From positions 1-64,000 of the forward strand of contig WHTH01000010.1 in assembly GCA_009377865.1 (NCBI GenBank): 64,000 nt of DNA, given 5' to 3'. This document shows positions 43,948 through 52,410 of the stretch, piece by piece. Below the pieces are notes generated by a model that saw only the letters and a program-made list of their open reading frames with translations, made no database searches and was not told the DNA's origin. Every line of letters begins with the position of its first letter. Positions within the stretch are counted from its first letter, which is position 1. Source of the stretch: Pseudonocardiaceae bacterium (GTDB taxonomy: Bacteria > Actinomycetota > Actinomycetes > Mycobacteriales > Pseudonocardiaceae). The position numbers and the translations under genes are program-made.

Positions 43948-44682
43948 GTGATCGTGCGTGTGGCCGTCGTCCCGCACCCTCCGATCCTGGTTCCGGAGGT
44001 GGCGGCAGGGGCCGCCGGCGAGATCGCCGTGTTGCGCGAGGCGTGTCTGGTCGCGGCCCGCGCACTGGCGTCGGATTGCCGGCACTGGGTCGCCGTCGGT
44101 GCCGGCGACCCGGCAGCGACGGGAACGGCAGGCACGATGCGGGGCTACGGCGCCGACGTGGTGGTGGCGCTGACACCGGATTCCGCACCGCCGCGCGATG
44201 ACCTGCCGCTGTCGATGCTGGTCGCAAGCTGGTTGCGGGCGCAGGTCGATGATCCCGGCCTGGTGGTGTCGCCCGCGCCGGTGCCGCCGGGAACGACGCC
44301 GGCCGACTGTGCCCGGATCGGCCGGGAGCTGGCCGCGGGGTTGGCGGGGACGGCCGAGCCGGTCGGGCTGCTGGTACTCGGAGACGGGGCGGCCACCCAC
44401 ACCGTCCGTGCCCCCGGCTACTTCGACCCTCGCGCGGGCGGTTTCGATGCGCGCATCGCGGCGGCGCTGGCCTCGCCCGACCTCGGCGCGCTGCTCGCTG
44501 TCGATGCCGGGCTGTCCGACGAGCTCGGGGTCGCCGGGCGGGAGGCGTGGCAGGTGGGTGCGGCGGTGGCGCAGGCGAGCGCATCGCGGTGGCGGGGGAA
44601 GCTGCTGCACTCCGCGGCTCCTTACGGTGTCGCATACCACGTCGCCCTATGGGAGGCGGCCCTGGGGGAGGCAGCCCGATGA
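43948..44682 (+). CDS. Class III extradiol dioxygenase-like protein (Rv2728c position)
   Basis: 244 residues from GTG 43948 (GTG 43942 also possible). The fold of LigB-like dioxygenases is suggested by [21 protein letters not shown] at the start (His-Pro motif) and [20 protein letters not shown] in the middle. Iron ligands cannot be fully assigned, and several relatives are thought to lack ring-cleavage activity. It overlaps miaA by 4 bp and forms an operon with miaA and dapF, as in mycobacteria. Confidence 0.75.
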   Translation: MIVRVAVVPHPPILVPEVAAGAAGEIAVLREACLVAARALASDCRHWVAVGAGDPAATGTAGTMRGYGADVVVALTPDSAPPRDDLPLSMLVASWLRAQVDDPGLVVSPAPVPPGTTPADCARIGRELAAGLAGTAEPVGLLVLGDGAATHTVRAPGYFDPRAGGFDARIAAALASPDLGALLAVDAGLSDELGVAGREAWQVGAAVAQASASRWRGKLLHSAAPYGVAYHVALWEAALGEAAR

Positions 44683-45599
44683 CACCGCGGCCCGTCGCCG
44701 TGGTCGGTCCGACCGCCACCGGTAAGTCCGGGCTGGCCATCGAGCTCGCGCTGCGGCTGGGTGGCGACATGGTCAACGCCGACGCGATGCAGCTCTACCG
44801 GGGGATGGACATCGGCACCGCCAAGGTGACTCCGGAGCAGCGCCGCGGCGTGCCGCATCACCTGCTCGACGTTCTGCAGGTCACCGAGACGGCCTCGGTG
44901 GCCGCTTATCAGCGCGACGCGCGTCACGCCGTCACCGAAGTACTCGCGGCCGGCCGGATCCCGGTGCTGGTCGGGGGCTCCGGGTTGTACGTGAGTGCGG
45001 TCCTCGACGATCTCGAGTTCCCCGGTACCGACCAGCGGGTGCGTGCCCGGTTGGAGGAACAGCTGGCCCGCCATGGTGCGGCGCAGCTGCACGAACGGCT
45101 GCGCGAGCACGACCCTGCGGCCGCGGAGCGCATCCTGCCGAGCAACGGCCGGCGGGTGGTGCGGGCGCTGGAGGTCATCGAGCTGACGGGCCGGCCGTTC
45201 GCCGCGTCGCTTCCCCGTCCCGGCCCGGAGCGCTACGGCACCGTGCAGCTCGGGCTGGACCTGGCAGCCGACGAGCTCGACACGCGGGTGGATGAGCGGG
45301 TGGAGCAGATGTTCGCCGCGGGCCTCGTCGACGAGGTGCGGGCGCTGCTGGACCGGGGCCTGCGGGAGGGCCGCACCGCGTCGCGGGCGCTGGGTTACCA
45401 GCAGATAGTCGCCGCGCTCGACAGCGGGGACGATCCGCACCGCGCCGCCGCGCCGACCGCGCAGGCGACCCGGCGTTTCGTGCGCCGGCAGCGGTCGTGG
45501 TTTCGCCGCGACAGCAGGATCGCCTGGCTCGATGCGGGCCGCAGCGACCTGCTCGATGCCGCGCTCACGCTGGCCGATCTCCCGAGCCGACACGGATAG
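44679..45599 (+). CDS. miaA: tRNA dimethylallyltransferase MiaA
   Basis: 306 residues from ATG 44679 after GGGGGAGG. The P-loop is [16 protein letters not shown], then [19 protein letters not shown] (with the Asp that activates A37) and PHHLLDV. Later blocks [14 protein letters not shown] and RALGYQQI are typical. It transfers a dimethylallyl group to adenosine-37, supplying the substrate of MiaB. Overlaps the preceding gene (ATGA). Confidence 0.95.
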   Translation: MTPRPVAVVGPTATGKSGLAIELALRLGGDMVNADAMQLYRGMDIGTAKVTPEQRRGVPHHLLDVLQVTETASVAAYQRDARHAVTEVLAAGRIPVLVGGSGLYVSAVLDDLEFPGTDQRVRARLEEQLARHGAAQLHERLREHDPAAAERILPSNGRRVVRALEVIELTGRPFAASLPRPGPERYGTVQLGLDLAADELDTRVDERVEQMFAAGLVDEVRALLDRGLREGRTASRALGYQQIVAALDSGDDPHRAAAPTAQATRRFVRRQRSWFRRDSRIAWLDAGRSDLLDAALTLADLPSRHG

Positions 45600-45610
45600 G
45601 CTCGGTGTTG

Positions 45611-46447
45611 ATGGACGCCGGGATCGAGTTCGTGAAAGGGCACGGCACGGAGAACGACTTCGTGCTGCTGCCCGACCCCGCCGGTGAGCTGGAGCTCACG
45701 CAGTCGCGGGTGCGGGCGCTGTGCGACCGTCATCGCGGCCTCGGCGCCGACGGCGTGCTGCGCGCCGTCCGCGGTACGCACGTCACGGACGCCCCCGCCG
45801 GCACGTCGCCCGACGAGTGGTTCATGGACTACCGCAATGCCGACGGCACCATCGCCGAGATGTGCGGCAACGGGGTGCGCGTGTTCGCCCGCTACCTGGT
45901 CGAGGCGGGGCTGGTCGCCGGCAGCGAGTTCCGGATCGGCAGCCGGTCGGGCCCACGGTCGGTGCGGGTACACGACGGCGGCAGCGTCACTGTCGGCATG
46001 GGCGCGGTGCGCGTCGGCGCGCAGTCGACGGTCAGCGTCGAGGGGCAGGCCTTCGACGGGATCACCGTCGACGTGGGCAACCCGCACCTTGCCTGCGTCA
46101 ACGACCTCCCCGTCGAGCAGCTGGATCTCACCGTGCCTCCCGGGCACGATCCGATGGCGTTCCCGCACGGCGTCAACGTCGAGTTCGTCAACCTGCTCGC
46201 CCCTGGCGCGGTGCGGATGCGGGTGCACGAACGGGGAGTGGGTGAGACCCGGTCCTGCGGTACCGGCACCGTCGCCGCCGTCGCCGCCGCGTTGCAGGCG
46301 AATGGGCAGCGCACCGGCACTCTCGACGTCGAGGTGCCCGGCGGGCGGGTGCGCGTCGCGGTCACCGCGGACGGCAGCACATTGACCGGTCCCGCAGTGC
46401 TGGTCGCCCGGGGCCGGCTGGACGCCGCCTGGTGGCGCGAGCACTGA
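45611..46447 (+). CDS. dapF: Diaminopimelate epimerase
   Basis: 278 residues from ATG 45611, 11 bp after miaA. Two catalytic cysteines are in NADGTIAEMCGNGVRVFARY and TRSCGTGTVAA; FVKGHGTENDFVLL at the start and VDVGNPHLA in the middle are family marks. It interconverts LL- and meso-diaminopimelate for lysine and peptidoglycan, so the wall should be of meso-DAP type. Confidence 0.95.
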   Translation: MDAGIEFVKGHGTENDFVLLPDPAGELELTQSRVRALCDRHRGLGADGVLRAVRGTHVTDAPAGTSPDEWFMDYRNADGTIAEMCGNGVRVFARYLVEAGLVAGSEFRIGSRSGPRSVRVHDGGSVTVGMGAVRVGAQSTVSVEGQAFDGITVDVGNPHLACVNDLPVEQLDLTVPPGHDPMAFPHGVNVEFVNLLAPGAVRMRVHERGVGETRSCGTGTVAAVAAALQANGQRTGTLDVEVPGGRVRVAVTADGSTLTGPAVLVARGRLDAAWWREH

Positions 46448-46448
46448 C

Positions 46449-47693
46449 TCAGACCGCAGCAACGTCGACCGGGAGGTCACGCAGCCGGCGCAGCGGCGAC
46501 GCCAGCAGCCAGCCCGCTGCGGCGAGATGACCGATGAGGCCCGCAGCGAGCGTGCCGCGGATTCCGATCAGCTCGCCGAGCAGCCCACCCAATAGCCCAC
46601 CGAGCGGCAGTACGCCCCAAACCAGGAAGCGGATGCTGGCGTTCATCCTGCCGAGCAGCCGGTCCGGGCAGACGGCTTGCCGGAAGCTGACCTGGGCGAC
46701 GTTGTAGACCACACCCGCGTACGTGAATGCCACTCCGCCCACGACGAAGAGCGCGAGACCCCATCCGGGGCGGGCCAGCGGCTGCAAGCACGCCACCGGC
46801 CAGACCAGCAGCGGCACCAGCCAGATGGTGCGGGCCTGGCCGATCCGGGAGATCCACCGCGACGCGGTGACGGCGCCGAGCAGGCCGCCGGCGCCGCCCA
46901 GCGCGAGCAGCACGCCGACGACGCCGGCGGGAAGGTCGAGCTCGCGGGACAGGAACAGCACGGTCATCGACGCGACCACACCGCCGAAGAGGTTGGCAGT
47001 GCCGGTGCACGCCGTGATCGCGCGAAGCAGCGGGTGGCGCAGCACGTAGCGCAGTCCTTCGACGATCTCGCCGCGCAGGTCGGGCCGCTCCCGGCGCTGC
47101 GGCTGCGGCTCCACGGTGCGGATGGTTCGCAGCAGCAGCGCCGAGGCCGCGAAGCTGATCGCATCGGCCAGCAGCGTGGTCGCAGCGCCGATCAGCTGTA
47201 CCAGGCCGCCACCGAGCGCCGGCCCGGTGACGTTGGCCAGCGCCCTGCTGGTCTCGAGCTTGCCGTTGCCTTCCACCAGCCGCGGCCGGCCGACCAGAGA
47301 CGGCAGGTAGGACTGGTAGGCGACGTCGAAGAACACGGTGGCCACGCCTGTGGTGAGCGCGACGACCAGCAGTTGCGGCAGGCTCAGCACGCCGAACCAC
47401 CAGGCGATCGGGACGGTGACCAGCAGCGCGGCCCGGACGACGTCCATCCACACCATCAACGGTCGCCGTCGTATCCGGTCGACCCATGCCCCGGCGGGCA
47501 GGCCCACCAGCAGGAAGCCGGCCGTCTCAGCGGCCGTGAGCAGCCCGACCTCGAACGGGCTCGCCGCGAGCAGCGTCACAGCCACCAGCGGGAGCGCGAC
47601 CAGGGTGACGGCGCTGCCGAACTGGCTGACCGTCTCGCCTGCCCACAGTCGCGTGAAGTCGCGGTGCCCCCACAGCGTGCCCACGGTGGACAT
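46449..47693 (-). CDS. MFS transporter (EntS/DHA3-like exporter family)
   Basis: 414 residues from ATG 47693. Twelve hydrophobic segments can be drawn; the loop 2-3 motif reads GLPAGAWVDRIRRRPLMVWMDVVR and the second half has GLLGAVTASRWISRIGQ. The family (EntS-like, formerly MFS_3) exports small molecules such as siderophores and macrolides. It sits singly between dapF and hflX on the opposite strand, an insertion relative to the mycobacterial order. The substrate is unknown. Confidence 0.85.
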   Translation of the reverse strand: MSTVGTLWGHRDFTRLWAGETVSQFGSAVTLVALPLVAVTLLAASPFEVGLLTAAETAGFLLVGLPAGAWVDRIRRRPLMVWMDVVRAALLVTVPIAWWFGVLSLPQLLVVALTTGVATVFFDVAYQSYLPSLVGRPRLVEGNGKLETSRALANVTGPALGGGLVQLIGAATTLLADAISFAASALLLRTIRTVEPQPQRRERPDLRGEIVEGLRYVLRHPLLRAITACTGTANLFGGVVASMTVLFLSRELDLPAGVVGVLLALGGAGGLLGAVTASRWISRIGQARTIWLVPLLVWPVACLQPLARPGWGLALFVVGGVAFTYAGVVYNVAQVSFRQAVCPDRLLGRMNASIRFLVWGVLPLGGLLGGLLGELIGIRGTLAAGLIGHLAAAGWLLASPLRRLRDLPVDVAAV

Positions 47694-47795
47694 CGTCGCA
47701 AAGGTTGCCGAGGCTGTTTCCGTGGTGATGTACCCGGGCGGGTGAGGGCGAATTCGCTGGGCGCACGCCCCCGGACGTGCCACGATGGAGGGCGT

Positions 47796-49265
47796 ATGAC
47801 GACGACTTCCACCGGCCCGCTGGGCCGCGACACGTTCGATGACCGCCCCGAGGACCCCGCGGTCGGGCCCGACGACCCGTCCCGTGGCGAACTCGATCTC
47901 GAGGAGCGCATCTCACTGCGCCGGGTCGAGGGTCTGTCCACCGAGCTCACCGACGTCACCGAGGTCGAGTACCGGCAGCTGCGCCTCGAGCGCGTCGTGC
48001 TGGTCGGGGTGTGGACCGACGGATCCGCAGCGCATGCCGACGCATCCCTCGCTGAGCTCGCCCGGCTCGCCGAGACCGCGGGCTCGCAGGTCCTCGAGGG
48101 TCTCGTGCAGCGCCGTGAACGTCCCGATCCGGCGACCTACATCGGCTCCGGGAAGGTGACCGAGCTGCGCAGCGTGGTGCTGTCCACCGGCGCGGACACC
48201 GTCATCTGTGACGGAGAGCTCGCACCCGGGCAGCTGCGCCAGTTGGAGGACAAACTCAAGGTCAAGGTGATCGACCGGACCGCGCTGATCCTCGACATCT
48301 TCGCCCAGCACGCCCGCTCCAAGGAGGGCAAGGCGCAGGTCGAGCTGGCCCAGCTGAGCTACTTCCTGCCCCGGCTGCGCGGCTGGGGCGAGGCACTGTC
48401 GCGGCAGGCCGGCGGTGCCGGCGGCGGTGCCGGCGGTGGCGGCGTCGGTACCCGCGGTCCCGGTGAGACCAAGCTCGAGACCGACCGCCGGCGGGTGCAC
48501 CGCCGCATCTCCAAGCTGCGCCGCGAGATCGCATCGATGCGGACGGCCCGCGACACCAAGCGGGGCAGGCGGCGAGCCAACGCCGTGCCCAGCGTGGCCA
48601 TCGCCGGTTACACCAACGCGGGCAAGTCCAGCGTGCTCAACGCCATCACCGGCGCAGGGGTGCTGGTGCAGGACGCGCTGTTCGCGACGCTGGACCCGAC
48701 GACCCGGCGCGCCACGACGCCCGACGGTCGCGGTTACACGCTCACCGACACCGTGGGCTTCGTGCGTCACCTGCCGCATCAGCTCGTCGAGGCGTTCCGG
48801 TCCACGCTGGAGGAGGTCGGCGAGTCCGATCTGCTGGTCCACGTCGTCGACGGCGCCGTCCCGATGCCCGAGGAGCAGGTCAACGCGGTCCGCGCGGTGC
48901 TCGCCGAGATCACCGAGGATCGGGACGAGCCGATGCCGCGCGAGCTGCTGGTGATCAACAAGGTGGATGCCGCGGACCGGCTCGCCGTCGCCCGGCTGCG
49001 CAATGTCATGCCGGAGGCGGTGTTCGTGTCCGCTGCCACCGGGGAGGGCATCGACGAGCTCGTCGACCGCATCGCCGGGTTCCTTCCCCGCCCCGAGGTG
49101 GAGATCAACGCCCTGCTGCCCTGGACCGAGGGGGCGCTGGTGGGTCGGGTGCACTCGGAGGGTGAGGTGCTCGCCACCGACCACACCGAGGACGGGACCC
49201 GGTTGCGCGCGCTGGTGCGCCCCGACCTCGCCGGCGCGCTGGCAGGGTTTCAGGTGCAGGGCTGA
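47796..49265 (+). CDS. hflX: GTPase HflX
   Basis: 489 residues from ATG 47796 with GGAGG upstream. The N-terminal HflX domain includes YIGSGKVTELR and VIDRTALILDIFAQHA, followed by a Gly-rich stretch and GTRGPGETKLETDRR. The G domain has GYTNAGKSSVLNAI (G1), ATLDPTTRR, DTVGFVRHLP (G3) and VINKVD (G4). HflX is a ribosome-splitting GTPase that rescues stalled 70S, including under heat or macrolide stress. The extra Gly repeat in the linker (GGAGGGAGGGG) is a local expansion. Confidence 0.95.
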   Translation: MTTTSTGPLGRDTFDDRPEDPAVGPDDPSRGELDLEERISLRRVEGLSTELTDVTEVEYRQLRLERVVLVGVWTDGSAAHADASLAELARLAETAGSQVLEGLVQRRERPDPATYIGSGKVTELRSVVLSTGADTVICDGELAPGQLRQLEDKLKVKVIDRTALILDIFAQHARSKEGKAQVELAQLSYFLPRLRGWGEALSRQAGGAGGGAGGGGVGTRGPGETKLETDRRRVHRRISKLRREIASMRTARDTKRGRRRANAVPSVAIAGYTNAGKSSVLNAITGAGVLVQDALFATLDPTTRRATTPDGRGYTLTDTVGFVRHLPHQLVEAFRSTLEEVGESDLLVHVVDGAVPMPEEQVNAVRAVLAEITEDRDEPMPRELLVINKVDAADRLAVARLRNVMPEAVFVSAATGEGIDELVDRIAGFLPRPEVEINALLPWTEGALVGRVHSEGEVLATDHTEDGTRLRALVRPDLAGALAGFQVQG

Positions 49266-49291
49266 GCAGGCAGCTGCGCTGGTGCTACGGA

Positions 49292-50275
49292 GTGGCGCTG
49301 CCGCTCGCGGCACTGCTCTCGCTGGGTGCCGCGCAGCCCACGGCACCCGCACGGCCGGTGTGCACCCCGCCGCAGCCCGAGCTCGCCGAGCTGTCGGGGC
49401 TGGCCACCGACGGGCAGCAGTGGTTCGCCGTATCCGACGGTGGGCAGCGCCTCGAAGTCTTCGTGCTCGACCCGGCGACCTGCGCCATCGACGACGTCAT
49501 CACCGCCGACGTCAATCCCTACGACGTCGAGGACCTCGCGCTGGGCTCCGACGGCGCGCTGTGGCTGGCCGATACCGGTGACAACGACCGCGACCGGGAG
49601 ACCGTCGCGCTGCACCGGCTCACCCCCGAGGGCGAGGCGACGCTGTTCCGGCTGGTGTATCCGGACGGGCCGCACGACGCGGAGGCGCTGCTGCTCGACC
49701 GGGCCGGCGTGCCCCACATCGTGACCAAGGAGGTGCTCGGTCCGGCCGCCGTCTACCGCCCGGAGGGGCCGCTGCGCGCGCCGGGACCCACCTCGTTGCA
49801 GCGGGTGGCATCGGTGCGGTTGGGCCCGACCGACACTCCGGGCGGACCGGCGGGCGAGGTCGGCTCGGCGCTGGTCACCGGAGCCGCGATGAGCGGTGAC
49901 GGCAGCGTGCTGGCGCTGCGTACCTACTCCGATGCCTACCTCTATGCCGTGCCGGACGGTGACGTCGTGGCGGCGCTGGGCCGCGCTCCGGTTCGGATCG
50001 CGCTGCCGGGGGAGCCGCAGGGCGAGGCGGTGGCCCTGGCGCCGGACGGGACGTTGCTGTCGGGCTCCGAGGGCGGCGTGCCGATCCGGGCGATGCCCGC
50101 GGCGACGGCGCCGCTGAGCTCCCAGCCCGCCCCGCATGCGGTTGACACCCCGGACCGTGCGCAGGGTGAATCCGCGACCGGCGACGACGGGTTTGTCCCC
50201 TGGCCGGCTGCGGCGCTCACGGCGGCGCTGGCGACGATCGTGGTGGCATTCGGGGTACGGCGCCGGCGTAGCTGA
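49292..50275 (+). CDS. Secreted, membrane-tethered beta-propeller-like protein (hypothetical)
   Basis: 327 residues from GTG 49292. It begins with a hydrophobic signal (VALPLAALLSLGAAQPTAPA); basic residues expected before it (RQLRW) lie upstream in frame after a CTG at 49262, so the true start may be there. The body has repeated Asp-rich turns (LALGSDGALWLADTGDND, AMSGDGSVLALRTYSDAYLY, ALAPDGTLLSGSEGG) typical of beta-propellers, and a C-terminal helix with basic tail (AALTAALATIVVAFGVRRRRS). It may be surface-exposed and anchored at both ends. Position fits Rv2721c. No function assigned. Confidence 0.7.
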   Translation: MALPLAALLSLGAAQPTAPARPVCTPPQPELAELSGLATDGQQWFAVSDGGQRLEVFVLDPATCAIDDVITADVNPYDVEDLALGSDGALWLADTGDNDRDRETVALHRLTPEGEATLFRLVYPDGPHDAEALLLDRAGVPHIVTKEVLGPAAVYRPEGPLRAPGPTSLQRVASVRLGPTDTPGGPAGEVGSALVTGAAMSGDGSVLALRTYSDAYLYAVPDGDVVAALGRAPVRIALPGEPQGEAVALAPDGTLLSGSEGGVPIRAMPAATAPLSSQPAPHAVDTPDRAQGESATGDDGFVPWPAAALTAALATIVVAFGVRRRRS

Positions 50276-50302
50276 CTGCGCCGTCGTTGCAACCGGCGCG
50301 GC

Positions 50303-51040
50303 CTACAACCGGCGCAGCACCGCGACGACCCGGCCGAGCACTGTCGCCTCGTCGCCGTCGATGGGTTCGTAGGCGGGGTTGTGGGGCAGCAACCACACCT
50401 TGCCGTCGCGCCGCTTGAAGGTCTTGACCGTGGCCTCACCGTCGATCATCGCGGCGACGATGTCACCGTTCTCCGCATTCGGCTGCTGGCGCACCACCAC
50501 CCAGTCGCCATCGGTGATCGCGACCTCGATCATCGAGTCACCCGCGACCCGTAGCAGGAACAGCGTGCCCTCGCCGACGATCTCACGGGGGAGGGGGAAG
50601 ACGTCCTCGACCGCTTCCTCGGCGAGCACCGGGCCACCGGCCGCGATCCGGCCCACTACCGGGACATATGTGGGGCTGGGCCGCTCGGGGCCGGACCCCT
50701 CGTCTGTCGCGGGCTCGACGGGTCGCACGCCGACCGCGCGGGGGCGGTTGGGGTCGCGGCGCAGGTACCCCTTGCGCTCGAGCGCCCGCAGCTGGTGGGC
50801 GACCGAGGAGGTCGAGGTCAGGCCGACCGCCTCACCGATCTCCCGAACGCTCGGCGGGTAACCCAACCGCTTCACGCGATCGCGGATCACCTCGAGCACG
50901 CGACGCTGCCGGGGTGTCAACCCGTCGCTGCCGGGCGCCTCGACAGGTTCGGGGAACACGTGCACCCGTGCGGGGTCCTCGACCGGATCACTCGCGTGGT
51001 CCGGGCCGGGCCCCGGCCGGTCACTGGACTTCCTTGCCAC
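50303..51040 (-). CDS. lexA: SOS repressor LexA
   Basis: 245 residues from GTG 51040 after AGAGGAG. The winged helix at about 41-100 includes [24 protein letters not shown]. The self-cleavage bond is A134-G135 (RIAAGGP); the nucleophile is S169 in RVAGDSM and the base K206 in GEATVKTF. About 38 extra N-terminal residues precede the helix-turn-helix. It represses genes with TCGAAC-N4-GTTCGA boxes until RecA filaments trigger cleavage. Two such boxes lie between it and the divergent LysM gene, fitting autoregulation. Confidence 0.96.
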   Translation of the reverse strand: MARKSSDRPGPGPDHASDPVEDPARVHVFPEPVEAPGSDGLTPRQRRVLEVIRDRVKRLGYPPSVREIGEAVGLTSTSSVAHQLRALERKGYLRRDPNRPRAVGVRPVEPATDEGSGPERPSPTYVPVVGRIAAGGPVLAEEAVEDVFPLPREIVGEGTLFLLRVAGDSMIEVAITDGDWVVVRQQPNAENGDIVAAMIDGEATVKTFKRRDGKVWLLPHNPAYEPIDGDEATVLGRVVAVLRRL

Positions 51041-51187
51041 CGCGTCTCCTCTCGCCTGCTCCGCCGTGTCACTGCCCCACCATGTCGCTGCTCCGCCATG
51101 TCGCTGCTCGTTGGCGTGTGCTGGGCACTGCGACGGTGCCGCGTGCTGCCCAGCTGTGACGACGTTAGCCAGAGTCGTGCCCGAGAT

Positions 51188-51203
51188 CAAACATCTGTTC
51201 GAC
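51188..51203. promoter_or_regulatory. LexA box, lexA-proximal
   Basis: TCAAACATCTGTTCGA has one mismatch to TCGAAC-N4-GTTCGA. It lies about 150 bp upstream of the lexA start and probably serves autoregulation. Confidence 0.75.
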
Positions 51204-51267
51204 GGACACGCCGCATGTGCTCGATTCTGTCGGACCCCGGTGGTAGACAGATCGCACAGCAGTTCGA

Positions 51268-51283
51268 TCGAACCCGTGTTCGA
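51268..51283. promoter_or_regulatory. LexA box, LysM-gene-proximal
   Basis: TCGAACCCGTGTTCGA is a perfect SOS palindrome, 13 bp before the ATG at 51297, and may cover the promoter or leader of the LysM gene. Confidence 0.88.
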
Positions 51284-51296
51284 CGAGGAGGACGTC

Positions 51297-51725
51297 ATGA
51301 CGGCACCCACGCAGCTGTGGACCCCCGGGTGGAGCGAGGGGCAGGCTGGTCGCGGCATCGAACTCGCACCCTGTTGCGTCGCACCCTGCGCCGTTGCAAC
51401 CCGCACCGTCCCAACCCGCCCCGTTGCAACCCGCGCCGTCGCGCCGGCGCGCAGGCCCCTTGCGCTGCTCGCCGTGATGCTGGTGACTTTTGCGGTGGTC
51501 TGCGGGCTTGTGTTGCTCGGCCAGGCCGCGGCGGCGCTTTCGGAGGTGCCACAAGAGACGTCGATGGTGCGGGTGGGGGCGGGGGAGACCGTGTGGGACG
51601 TCGCCGAGCGGGTCGCGCCGGGCAGCGACGTGCGGGCCGTGGCGGCGCGGATCCGGGAGCTCAACGGTATGAGTGACTCCGCGGTCGAGCCCGGCGTGCC
51701 GCTTCGGGTGCCCGACGGGCGATGA
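51297..51725 (+). CDS. LysM-domain membrane protein, ChiZ-like (Rv2719c position), SOS-controlled
   Basis: 142 residues from ATG 51297 with GAGGAGG upstream. A cytoplasmic Ala/Thr/Val-rich start is followed by one membrane helix ([21 protein letters not shown]) and an extracellular LysM domain ([39 protein letters not shown]). In mycobacteria the gene divergent from lexA encodes ChiZ, a damage-induced wall protein that slows division; layout and the perfect LexA box support the same role. Repeats in the N-terminal part are noted separately. Confidence 0.85.
   Translation: MTAPTQLWTPGWSEGQAGRGIELAPCCVAPCAVATRTVPTRPVATRAVAPARRPLALLAVMLVTFAVVCGLVLLGQAAAALSEVPQETSMVRVGAGETVWDVAERVAPGSDVRAVAARIRELNGMSDSAVEPGVPLRVPDGR
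51391..51440. repeat. Imperfect 15-bp tandem repeats in the LysM gene
   Basis: The unit CCGTTGCAACCCGCA recurs with changes about three times, each in frame and encoding a Val-Ala-Thr-Arg-like pattern in the cytoplasmic tail before the membrane helix. Expansion or contraction would leave the frame intact. Confidence 0.65.
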
Positions 51726-51795
51726 CCGTGCCGAGTAGGCGAACCCTCGGGCGCGTCGGTGTTGCGGGTGGCGTCGAGTGGACGTAGCGTCCACC

Positions 51796-51823
51796 CCAAC
51801 ATATAGTGGTTACAACGATGTGG
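51796..51823. promoter_or_regulatory. Possible NrdR-box region upstream of nrdR-nrdJ
   Basis: CAACATATAGTGG (51798-51810) and ACAACGATGTGG (51812-51823) are two AT-richer elements resembling halves of the NrdR box (consensus ACACTATATATTGTGT) and stand about 100 bp before nrdR. NrdR usually represses its own and other ribonucleotide reductase genes from paired boxes. The match is partial. Confidence 0.35.
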
Positions 51824-51908
51824 TTCGCCCACAGGTTGGGTCATCGATCCACAGGTGCGCTAGCCTTACATGACAACGGACTAGCAGAGCGTTGCGGAGG
51901 TGAACGTC

Positions 51909-52379
51909 GTGCGGTGCCCGTTCTGCCGGCACGCCGACTCCCGTGTCATCGACTCGCGGGAGGTCGAGGAGGGCCAGGCCATCCGGCGGCGCCGGTCGTG
52001 TGCGGAGTGCGGCCGCAGGTTCACCACCGTCGAGGAGGTGGCCCTCGCGGTGGTGAAGCGGTCCGGGGTCACCGAACCGTTCAGCCGGGACAAGGTGGTA
52101 CGCGGCGTTGCGAGGGCCTGCCAAGGAAGGCCGGTCGACGACGATGCGTTGCAGCAGCTGGCGCACCGCGTCGAGGAGACGATCCGGTCATCGGGCAGTG
52201 CCGAGGTGCCCAGCCACGAGGTGGGGCTGGCGATCCTCGGGCCGCTGCGCGAGCTTGACGAGGTCGCCTACCTGCGCTTCGCGAGCGTCTACCGGTCCTT
52301 CTCCTCGGTGGAGGACTTCGAGAAGGAGATCCGGGAGCTGCGCGATGCGCAGGAAAGCCGGCAGGCCGGGACGTCCTGA
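51909..52379 (+). CDS. nrdR: Transcriptional repressor NrdR
   Basis: 156 residues. GTG 51909 is preferred over GTG 51900 because GGAGG (51896-51900) is then 8 bases away and the protein starts VRCPFC as in most relatives. A zinc ribbon (C3, C6, C31, C34: CPFC and CAEC) precedes an ATP-cone ([21 protein letters not shown]). NrdR senses ATP/dATP and represses ribonucleotide reductase genes. nrdJ follows 31 bp downstream. Confidence 0.95.
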   Translation: MRCPFCRHADSRVIDSREVEEGQAIRRRRSCAECGRRFTTVEEVALAVVKRSGVTEPFSRDKVVRGVARACQGRPVDDDALQQLAHRVEETIRSSGSAEVPSHEVGLAILGPLRELDEVAYLRFASVYRSFSSVEDFEKEIRELRDAQESRQAGTS

Positions 52380-52410
52380 GGCCGACAGTCGACAGCACGA
52401 GGGAGAAGCA

